This document shows, one piece after another, positions 1 to 6,088 of a DNA stretch of 12,583 nt. The stretch covers positions 1 through 12,583 of the forward strand of contig CAKVCJ010000025.1 in assembly GCA_934725655.1 (NCBI GenBank). Reading direction: 5' to 3'. A model generated the notes under the pieces. The model searched no databases and was not told the DNA's origin. It saw nothing but the letters and a program-made list of their open reading frames with translations. A program made the translations under genes and the position numbers. Position 1 is the first letter of the stretch. The number at the start of each line of letters is the position of its first letter. Origin of the DNA: an uncultured Brachyspira sp. GTDB lineage: Bacteria > Spirochaetota > Brachyspiria > Brachyspirales > Brachyspiraceae.

Positions 1-92
1 GGGTTATTTATATTATAAGGAATACCTACTTTTTTTAACTAAAAAATGTGCAATATCTCTGGCTCCTAAACAAAACAATATATAGATTATAC

Positions 93-121
93 TTGAAAAT
101 TGTTGTAAATAGCAATATACT
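93..121 (+). promoter_or_regulatory. Sigma70-type promoter for recJ
   Basis: TTGAAA at 93-98 and TATACT at 116-121 are separated by 17 bases, a near-consensus housekeeping promoter. Transcription would begin near 128, leaving a leader of about 30 bases that contains the AAAGG ribosome site (about 148-152) ahead of the recJ ATG at 158. The rest of 1-92 shows no gene. A T-run at 31-37 follows only a very weak hairpin, so I do not call a terminator there. Confidence 0.6.
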
Positions 122-157
122 AAGAAATCATTTTAATAATTTTTTTTAAAGGCTTTT

Positions 158-2329
158 ATGCAAAAAATTGATATAGACAATTTAAATCCTATTATAGAAG
201 AGCTGTTAAAATTAAGGGGTATAGTTTCAAAAGAGGATATTTTTGATTTTTTCTTTCAAGATATATATTCGCTGTCTAATCCATTTAATATTAGGGATAT
301 GAATGCTTTTGTAGATAGGCTAAAAGAGGCTATAGAATATAATGAAAAAATATTGATATATGGCGATAAAGATGCTGATGGGGTTACTGCGGCATCTATA
401 ATATATAATACTCTTAAAGTAGTAACAAAGAATGTTGAGGCTTTTGTGCCTAATCATGAAGTGGGGTATGGACTTTCAAAGGATGTTATTGAAGAGTACG
501 CTAATTCTGGGGTGAGTTTAATCATTACTGTTGATTGCGGTATATCGAATGTTGAAGAAGTAGAGTTTGCAAGAGAGCATTCTATAGATATTATAGTAAC
601 AGACCATCATGATATACCTGAAATACTTCCTAATGCTTATTTAATATTTAATCCTAAGCTTTCAAATACGGGGTTTGTTTCTAAAAATTTTTCTGGATGT
701 GCTGTTGCTTTTAAGATGATGCAGGCTTTTGTTTTCTCTTATACTAAGCTTTATAATAAAGATATTATTGTATTAGATTATGAAATAGACAAAAATACTG
801 ATAAATTAAAAAGAATAAGGGCATTAAAAGCTACTAATTTTGTTTACAGTGATGATGTATTTGGTTTTGAACTTGTAAATAATGATAATGCTTACAAATC
901 TATTTATTTAGATTATTATGAAGAGTTTTTATCGGAAGATGAGGTTTTGGAAGAGTTGGGTAGTTATATGTTTGAGGGGGAGAATGTTGTATTAGTTCTC
1001 ACTGGGGGAGAGATTAGACTTAAAAAATTGCTTAGACTATATGAAAAATATGAGCTATATTTGCCTGAATATGATAATGTTTATGATTTGCTTCAGTTGG
1101 GTGCTAATTATGGGGGAGTTAATATAAAATCTGTTAAAACATTAGATGAGTTTGCTTTGCTTCTTAAAGTGAATATATATAAATATGATAATATTGCTTA
1201 TAAGGATTTAATAATAAAAATGGAAATTTTTAGAAGAATGTATTATTTAAGTCAGAAGCAATTGCAAAACTATATAAAGCGGGAATCTATATTAGTGTTG
1301 TTTGGTACTGTTGCCGATGTTGTGCCGCTTATTGAAGAGAATAGGGCTTATATAAAATGTGCTTTAGGAGAATTGGAAAAGCCTAATCATATAAGGTATA
1401 ATGTTATATTAGAGAGAATAAAATTATTAAATACTAAAGTTGATACTCAGGCTGTAAGCTGGAGGCTTGCTCCTTTTATTAATGCTGCGGGAAGAATGGG
1501 AAAACCTGAATATGCTTTAAGGCTTTTAACTTCTGAAACGAGAGAAGAGGCTTTTCAATTATCTGAAGAAGTTTATAATTTAAACGAAACAAGAAAATCT
1601 CTTACAGAAAGCAATTTCAATATTGTATGCGAATATATAAAAGATAATAATTGCATGTCTTATCCTATTATCATAGTAAAGAGTGCTTTGATAGACAGAG
1701 GTTTAACAGGGCTTATAGCTGGAAAGGTTTTAAGTCAATATGGAAAGACGGCTGTTATACTTTATGAATCTAAGGAAGAGGGTACTTGCACTGGAAGCAT
1801 TAGAAGCAGAGGCGATGATAATGCTCGGGATATGCTTGAATATTCGAGTGTTTATTTAGATAAGTTTGGCGGACATAAGAATGCTGCTGGTTTTACTGTG
1901 AGTATAGATAATTTTGAAAAGTTTGCTAAAAAAATTATCAGATATGCTTCAGAAGAAAATTTTAACACTTCAAAAGATGAAAAAAGTTATGATTTGGAAT
2001 TAGATTTTAAAGACATTAATATGCAATTTGCTGAGTATTTAGAATTATTTGAGCCTTATGGTTTTGCTAATGAAGAGCCTGTATTTTATACAAATGGAGT
2101 TGTTGTAAATACTATAGAAAAAATAAATAAAAATAATAAGGTTCATTTGAAATTGCAATTACAAAAAAATAACATCAAAATAAATGCTATAATCTGGAGT
2201 TCATCTGAGGAGGAATGCCAAAAATTAGAAGCATCAAATTTTATAAATATTTTGTATAAGATAAAAATTAATAGATTTAACGGCAATAAAGATGTAAGAG
2301 TTTATATAGAAAGTTATGATATAAAATAA
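158..2329 (+). CDS. recJ: Single-stranded-DNA-specific exonuclease RecJ
   Basis: RecJ is a 5'-3' single-strand DNA exonuclease of the DHH phosphoesterase family that acts in recombinational and mismatch repair in the cytoplasm. The motifs appear in order: the Asp-rich motif YGDKDADG (68-75), VDCGIS (125-130), the name-giving DHH at 149-151 in VTDHHDIPE, SGCAVAFK (179-186), GTVADVVPL (383-391), INAAGRMG (441-448) and the DHHA1 motif GGHKNAAG (571-578). A beta-rich C-terminal segment (about 610-720) fits the OB domain. At 723 residues it is clearly longer than typical bacterial RecJ (E. coli about 577). Most of the excess is an acidic, Tyr-rich stretch at about 192-375, between motifs that usually lie a few tens of residues apart. 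The ATG at 158 has AAAGG upstream. All metal-binding acidic and His residues expected for activity are visible. The identification is firm; the role of the insertion is unknown. Confidence 0.95.
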   Translation: MQKIDIDNLNPIIEELLKLRGIVSKEDIFDFFFQDIYSLSNPFNIRDMNAFVDRLKEAIEYNEKILIYGDKDADGVTAASIIYNTLKVVTKNVEAFVPNHEVGYGLSKDVIEEYANSGVSLIITVDCGISNVEEVEFAREHSIDIIVTDHHDIPEILPNAYLIFNPKLSNTGFVSKNFSGCAVAFKMMQAFVFSYTKLYNKDIIVLDYEIDKNTDKLKRIRALKATNFVYSDDVFGFELVNNDNAYKSIYLDYYEEFLSEDEVLEELGSYMFEGENVVLVLTGGEIRLKKLLRLYEKYELYLPEYDNVYDLLQLGANYGGVNIKSVKTLDEFALLLKVNIYKYDNIAYKDLIIKMEIFRRMYYLSQKQLQNYIKRESILVLFGTVADVVPLIEENRAYIKCALGELEKPNHIRYNVILERIKLLNTKVDTQAVSWRLAPFINAAGRMGKPEYALRLLTSETREEAFQLSEEVYNLNETRKSLTESNFNIVCEYIKDNNCMSYPIIIVKSALIDRGLTGLIAGKVLSQYGKTAVILYESKEEGTCTGSIRSRGDDNARDMLEYSSVYLDKFGGHKNAAGFTVSIDNFEKFAKKIIRYASEENFNTSKDEKSYDLELDFKDINMQFAEYLELFEPYGFANEEPVFYTNGVVVNTIEKINKNNKVHLKLQLQKNNIKINAIIWSSSEEECQKLEASNFINILYKIKINRFNGNKDVRVYIESYDIK

Positions 2330-2363
2330 ATCTATAAACAAAAATATAGTCATATCTTCTATA

Positions 2364-2392
2364 TTGATATAATTTAGTATTATTGTTATAAT
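2364..2392 (+). promoter_or_regulatory. Near-consensus promoter abutting the LytM-like gene
   Basis: TTGATA at 2364-2369, a 17-base spacer and a perfect TATAAT at 2387-2392 lie in the 68-base gap after recJ. Only five bases separate the -10 box from the ATG at 2398, so the expected transcription start falls on or next to that start codon. This predicts either a leaderless message or translation from an internal start. It probably drives the four genes 2398-5560. Confidence 0.65.
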
Positions 2393-2397
2393 TAATT

Positions 2398-3297
2398 ATG
2401 TACAAAAATAAAAAAAAGAATAAAAACAATTTCTATAAAAAGAATAACTCTGATAATTCTTCATTTTTAAGCAAATTACATAAGATATTGTCACATAGGC
2501 TTTATTTTATGTTTATACCGCATTCAAAAAAGAAAACCAAAACTTTATCTATACCTGTATATGGGCTTTTGATAATACTTTTAATTATAGCAGTAGCCCT
2601 CTTAATAACATTTTCTTCTCTCACAAAAAATACTGTAATTGCAAGTAAGACGCTTGTTCTTACAGGAAGCTATCAGGAGAGACTTGAAGAGATTAATTCT
2701 TTAGAGAATTTATTTAATACGGTATTTTCTAATGATTCTTATAGAAAAGATATGTCTAATATGATGAACAAATTTAAAATAGAAAATACCAATTTAACAT
2801 ATACAAATAATATTGATAATATAGCACTTTTAAATGCCAGGGCTAAAGAGTTTGAAAATTTAAAAAATTATTTAGAAGAATTAAAAGCTAATATTAATTC
2901 TAAAAATAATGCATTAGAATATGTTCCTACAATTACGCCAATAGATTCCAGATATGCTGTTATATCAAAGCCATATCAAAAAGACTCTCTTATATCAAAA
3001 GGCATAGGCTTTCAAACAATAGCAGGTACACTCGTTAGAGCAACCGCTTCTGGCACAATTAATAGTGTTGTATACAATAAAGATGAGGGAGTGAGTATAG
3101 TTATTTATCATAGATATGGTATTATAACTACTTATAAAGGATTAGCTACTGCTTCTGTAAGAACGAATATTGATGCAAAGAAGGGTGATATTATAGGAAA
3201 CGCCAAAACAGGCGAGCTTGAATATGAATTAAAATTAGCTTCTGAATATGTTAATCCTTTAATTTTTACAACGCTTAATTATGAACAGCAAGAATAA
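2398..3297 (+). CDS. Membrane-anchored LytM/M23-like protein, metal ligands lost
   Basis: The 299-residue protein has a Lys/Asn-rich cytoplasmic N-terminus (1-50), one membrane segment (about 51-73), a periplasmic helical linker with coiled-coil character (about 85-170) and a C-terminal LytM/M23-like beta domain (about 181-291). The fold is suggested by the order IAGTLVRATASGTI (208-221), VSIVIYH (232-238), the Y-x-G-L turn near 246-249 and KKGDIIGNAKTGELEYEL (261-278), which match the usual M23 pattern. Active M23 enzymes have zinc ligands in HxxxD and HxH motifs. Here the first region reads KGIGF (201-205) and the HLHFE position reads ELEYE (273-277), so no ligand is left. It is probably a non-catalytic regulator or scaffold, as EnvC and NlpD are for amidases, but its partner is unknown. 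No ribosome site precedes the ATG at 2398. Met38 (2509) is an alternative start, though the HRLYFMFIPH segment around it looks like the conserved cytoplasmic edge of such proteins. Confidence 0.8.
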   Translation: MYKNKKKNKNNFYKKNNSDNSSFLSKLHKILSHRLYFMFIPHSKKKTKTLSIPVYGLLIILLIIAVALLITFSSLTKNTVIASKTLVLTGSYQERLEEINSLENLFNTVFSNDSYRKDMSNMMNKFKIENTNLTYTNNIDNIALLNARAKEFENLKNYLEELKANINSKNNALEYVPTITPIDSRYAVISKPYQKDSLISKGIGFQTIAGTLVRATASGTINSVVYNKDEGVSIVIYHRYGIITTYKGLATASVRTNIDAKKGDIIGNAKTGELEYELKLASEYVNPLIFTTLNYEQQE

Positions 3298-3502
3298 TAT
3301 AAAAAATGGAATAAAATATACTGCTTTGGGTATTGAGTTTGGAAGTATAATATTAGGGCTTGCTTTTGTTGGAAATTTAGCTGATAAAAAATTGGGTACT
3401 TCTCCATTATTTACTATAGCTGGTATATTTTTTGGGTTTATATCTGGGATATACAGACTTTATCAGCTTTCTAAGATTATAGAAAGAAATAAAAATAGAT
3501 AA
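3281..3502 (+). CDS. AtpZ/AtpI-family small membrane protein
   Basis: This 73-residue protein has two membrane segments (about 14-33 and 43-63) joined by the short polar loop NLADKKLGTSP (32-42). That loop and the glycine-rich second helix (GIFFGFISGIYRL, 48-60) are the hallmark of the AtpZ/AtpI family. These proteins are usually encoded at the head of F-type ATP synthase operons, where they are proposed to help rotor assembly or Mg2+/Ca2+ transport. Here no ATP synthase gene lies nearby. The gene starts 17 bases inside the end of the LytM-like gene, in another frame, and ends 19 bases before pncB, so it is translationally coupled within the block. There is no clear ribosome site. Family assignment is good; function in this context is uncertain. 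Confidence 0.75.
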   Translation: MNSKNNIKNGIKYTALGIEFGSIILGLAFVGNLADKKLGTSPLFTIAGIFFGFISGIYRLYQLSKIIERNKNR

Positions 3503-3521
3503 AGTTTTTAAGGATTTATTT

Positions 3522-4721
3522 ATGGAGACAATAATAAATAGTTTGCTTGATACTGATTTATATAAATTCACGATGCAGCAATGTGCTTTAAGGCAATTTT
3601 CTAATGTTTGGGTGAAATATATTTTTAGAAGCAGAAACATATTAGAATGGACTAAAGAAATGCATGAGGAGCTTTTAAAGCAGATAAAACATTTTTGCAA
3701 TCTAACATTCAAAAAAAATGAACTTGAATATTTGTCTTCTCTCAGATTTATAAAAAGAGATTATATAGAATTTTTAAAATTATACAGGCCATTAGAAGAA
3801 CATATTGATGCTTCTTTTGAAGATAATAAATTAACAGTATCTATAGAAGGGCCTTGGTATCAAACTATTCTTTGGGAGATACCTGTGCTTGCTATGATTA
3901 GTGAAATATATTATTACTATACTATTTGTAAGGATAAGGGTGAAGAAGAAGTTTATAGACGAGGTGAATTTAATTTAATAAAGAAGTTGGATGAGAAATT
4001 ACTTCCTATATATAGTGCTGATAATGGTTTTAAATTTTCTGAATTTGGAACGAGAAGGAGATTTTCTTTTAAGTGGCAAGACAGGGCTATTTCTATATTA
4101 AAAGAAAAAGTTCCGTCAGATTGTTTGGTTGGCACGAGCAATGTATATTTTGCTCAGAAGTATAATTTGCTTGCGGTGGGTACTAATGCTCATGAATATT
4201 ATCAAGTTGGGCAGGCTTTAGATAAAGTGAGGCTTGCGGAGAGTCAGAAATTTATGCTTCAATCTTGGGTTAATGAATATAGGGGCGATTTAGGCATTGC
4301 ATTATCTGATACATTAGGTACAGATAAATTCTTAAAAGATTTTGATTTATATTTTGCAAAGCTCTATGACGGCATAAGGCATGATTCTGGAGACCCTATT
4401 GAATGGGGATATAAAGTTATAAAGCATTATAAAGATTTAAGGATTGACCCTAAAACAAAAACCCTTCTCTTTTCTGACAGTCTTAATTTTGATAAAGCTT
4501 ATAATATATATAAAGAGTTCAAAAACGAAACTAAAGTTACATTTGGAATAGGAACATTTATTATGAATGATTTTGAACCTATTGCTAAGCCTTTAAATAT
4601 TGTAATGAAACTGCAGATGGTTAATGGTAAGCCTGTTGCTAAGTTGTCTGATGATGAAGGCAAAACTATGTGCGATGATAAAGAGTTTTTGCATTATTTA
4701 AAAATTGTTGCTATGGAATGA
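3522..4721 (+). CDS. pncB: Nicotinate phosphoribosyltransferase
   Basis: PncB makes nicotinate mononucleotide from nicotinate and phosphoribosyl pyrophosphate, coupled to ATP hydrolysis, in the Preiss-Handler NAD salvage route (cytoplasm). At 399 residues it has the length of the E. coli-type enzyme. Visible marks are the N-terminal LLDTDLYKFTMQQ (8-20), SEFGTRRR (173-180), LVGTSNVYFA (202-211), and GTNAHE (220-225), where His224 corresponds to the autophosphorylated histidine. Further on are the YDGIRHDSGDP segment (282-292) that contributes to the phosphoribosyl site, and FGIGTFI (341-347). AAGGA at 3510-3514 is a good ribosome site seven bases before the ATG, the clearest one in this block. 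The gene overlaps the lipoprotein gene by the four bases ATGA at its end. The sequence looks intact and functional. Confidence 0.96.
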   Translation: METIINSLLDTDLYKFTMQQCALRQFSNVWVKYIFRSRNILEWTKEMHEELLKQIKHFCNLTFKKNELEYLSSLRFIKRDYIEFLKLYRPLEEHIDASFEDNKLTVSIEGPWYQTILWEIPVLAMISEIYYYYTICKDKGEEEVYRRGEFNLIKKLDEKLLPIYSADNGFKFSEFGTRRRFSFKWQDRAISILKEKVPSDCLVGTSNVYFAQKYNLLAVGTNAHEYYQVGQALDKVRLAESQKFMLQSWVNEYRGDLGIALSDTLGTDKFLKDFDLYFAKLYDGIRHDSGDPIEWGYKVIKHYKDLRIDPKTKTLLFSDSLNFDKAYNIYKEFKNETKVTFGIGTFIMNDFEPIAKPLNIVMKLQMVNGKPVAKLSDDEGKTMCDDKEFLHYLKIVAME

Positions 4722-5560
4722 TTAATTATCTTATGATAAAAAATATTATATTAATTTTTATGCTTATATTATTAATTTCTTGCAATAGAAACAATAATAC
4801 AAACACAGTTAATGAAATAGAGCCTAATGATAATGAAGAGTATGCTCAGTTTATAGAGTCTGATATTAGCTTAAAAGGAAATATTAAAATTGATGATATA
4901 GACTATTATCATATTAAGCCTACTAATGGTTTTATAATGAACTTTGGGCTTTATGCTAATAATAATGCTGATATTGTGTTAGAGTTTTATAATAAAGAAA
5001 ATAAAGATATTGTTTTTAGGGCAGAAACTAAAAATGCAAAAAATTACTTTGGAAATATAGAATTAAAAAATATTTTATTAAATGAAAAAGAATATTTATT
5101 AAAATTAACTTCTCAAGATGAAATTGACTACAACATAAAATTAAATTTTTCTGATGATTATAAATATAAAAACGGAAATGAATATAATGATAATATATTT
5201 TATGCTGAAGATATAGAATATCCAAATCAAAAAATAAACGGTTTTTTTATTAAGAAAGATTTAGTTTTAGATGAAAAGATTAAACCATATTTAAAAAATG
5301 AAAATATTATAGACATAGATTTTTATAGAATAAAAAATGAAACAGATATAGATTCTTATATAAATATTATTTTAGAATATAAAGAAGATATAGAGATTAT
5401 AGTTTTTGATGAAAATTATAATTATATAAGAAAATCCATAAATAGAATTGAGAATATAAGTTTTAATAAAAAGAAAGAATATTACATAGCATTAGTTTAT
5501 TATGGGGATAAATATTTGATAGAGCAATATATTTTGTATTATGAGTTTAGTAATAAATAA
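4718..5560 (+). CDS. Predicted lipoprotein with two PPC-like domains
   Basis: I do not recognise a named gene. The protein has 280 residues and a lipoprotein signal: a hydrophobic stretch (about 8-20) ending in the lipobox LISC, with Cys22 as the lipidation site and an Asn-rich linker after it. Two similar units follow. Unit 1 (about 33-144) opens with EIEPNDNEEYAQFI (33-46) and has IDDIDYYHIKP (58-68). Unit 2 (about 153-276) opens with GNEYNDNIFYAEDI (153-166) and has NIIDIDFYRIK (196-206). The E-P-N-D ... A start, the D-x-D-Y/F-x-x-I core and the closing Tyr-rich strands match the bacterial pre-peptidase C-terminal (PPC) beta-sandwich seen in secreted proteins. There is no peptidase domain here. 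The start overlaps the pncB stop (ATGA), so translation is likely coupled; Met6 is an alternative start. An envelope location is likely; the ligand is unknown. Confidence 0.75.
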   Translation: MINYLMIKNIILIFMLILLISCNRNNNTNTVNEIEPNDNEEYAQFIESDISLKGNIKIDDIDYYHIKPTNGFIMNFGLYANNNADIVLEFYNKENKDIVFRAETKNAKNYFGNIELKNILLNEKEYLLKLTSQDEIDYNIKLNFSDDYKYKNGNEYNDNIFYAEDIEYPNQKINGFFIKKDLVLDEKIKPYLKNENIIDIDFYRIKNETDIDSYINIILEYKEDIEIIVFDENYNYIRKSINRIENISFNKKKEYYIALVYYGDKYLIEQYILYYEFSNK

Positions 5561-5589
5561 CTAAAAATGTTTTTAAGTTTTTTGTTTGT

Positions 5590-5818
5590 GGAGGCTTTGC
5601 CCCCGTACCACCACTTCTTTTTGCGACCGAAGGAAGTACCCGCGGGTATGGCCAAAAGAACCAAAAAGACTGCATTTTTACACAAAAATACATCTATTAT
5701 TTTATATCTTATATATATCCAAAATGTATAAAGTTAAAGTACTTGCACTTTCGCGAAGCGTGCCCGAATGGCGAAAACTTTGACGAAGTCCGCACCGCGA
5801 AGGCGGGAAAAAGTTGAA
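5590..5818. repeat. GC-rich intergenic repeat, copy A (long form)
   Basis: Copy A begins with GAGGCTTTGCCCCC (5591-5604), then a CCACTTCTTTTTG stretch, the perfect 12-base palindrome TACCCGCGGGTA (5637-5648) and CCAAAAGAACCAAAAAGACT (5652-5671). An AT-rich spacer follows, then AAAGTACTTGCACTTT (5736-5751), a block rich in CGCGAAG-type words (5751-5808) and GGGAAAAAGTTGA (5805-5817). The same order of landmarks recurs in copy B about 280 bases further on, which shows it is a repeat unit rather than a chance GC patch. Compared with B it has about 45 extra bases in its 3' module. No coding pattern and no terminal inverted repeats are visible. It is probably a dispersed, non-coding repeat, but only two copies can be seen here. 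Confidence 0.6.
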
Positions 5819-5891
5819 TAAAAACAAAAACATACATTAATATAAAAAATTATTTGTTAAAAATATTTGCAGGGCTTTGCCCCGCACCCCA

Positions 5892-5915
5892 GTTCTTTTA
5901 TTGGTATAAAAGAAC
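5892..5915. other. Perfect 10-bp hairpin in repeat copy B
   Basis: GTTCTTTTAT (5892-5901) and its exact complement ATAAAAGAAC (5906-5915) flank the four-base loop TGGT. No T-run follows on either strand at once, so it is not a standard intrinsic terminator. Copy A keeps only a poor version of this stem, so the structure is not strictly conserved between the two copies. Confidence 0.6.
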
Positions 5916-5996
5916 CAAAAGAACTAAATTTCTTAGCTTAAAATACAGACATTGTATTTTATTCATATTCTAAACATATAAACCTAAAGCCCTTGC

Positions 5997-6018
5997 ACTT
6001 TTTGCGGCAGGAAAAAGT
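5997..6018. other. 7-bp stem-loop closing repeat copy B
   Basis: ACTTTTT (5997-6003) pairs with AAAAAGT (6012-6018) around the loop GCGGCAGG. Read on the minus strand, it lies about 70 bases past the permease stop, where a terminator for that operon could be expected, but it lacks a strong GC stem. In copy A the same two arms are separated by a longer GC-rich insert. Confidence 0.4.
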
Positions 6019-6088
6019 TGATAATACATTTATAAAAATATAGATGTTTAGGTATATACTAAAACTTAAAATACTTATGAAGATTTTT

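Larger units (their letters stand above)
5868..6021. repeat. GC-rich intergenic repeat, copy B (short form)
   Basis: Copy B repeats the landmarks of copy A in the same order and orientation: AGGGCTTTGCCCCGC (5871-5885), a CCCAGTTCTTTTAT stretch, ACCAAAAGAACTAAAT, an AT-rich spacer that still resembles that of A (AAAATACA near its middle, CATATAAACCTAAAG near its end), AAAGCCCTTGCACTTT (5986-6001) and GGAAAAAGTTGATA (6010-6023). Its 3' module collapses into a short stem-loop where A has a longer insert. It carries a perfect 10-base-pair hairpin at 5892-5915. Confidence 0.6.
5561..6088. other. Gene-free gap between convergent blocks
   Basis: This 528-base stretch separates the 3' end of the lipoprotein gene (+) from the 3' end of the permease gene (minus). 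I find no credible gene. The only open frame of note runs through repeat copy A, lacks any protein-like pattern and has no ribosome site. Most of the gap is the two repeat copies listed separately. Their G+C-rich patches stand out strongly against the AT-rich background. No classic hairpin plus T-run terminator is clear for either flanking gene, so the structured repeats may end transcription from both sides. Confidence 0.7.

Noticed and set aside
1..60. TATAAT on the minus strand (17-12) as a divergent promoter
   Set aside because: No matching -35 box at a suitable distance, and the window edge hides any gene it would serve.
5586..5783. Open frame of 65 codons on the plus strand inside repeat copy A
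   Set aside because: It follows the GC-rich repeat, has no ribosome site, and its translation (many Arg, Pro and Trp early on) is unlike the proteins around it. Copy B, although homologous, does not preserve it.
5700..5820. tRNA or other known structured RNA in the GC-rich island
   Set aside because: No cloverleaf arms, TTCRA-type T-loop or acceptor pairing could be traced; the repetition in copy B is a better explanation.
5590..6021. CRISPR array or tandem satellite
   Set aside because: Only two units, diverged and differing in length, without short identical repeats and regular unique spacers.
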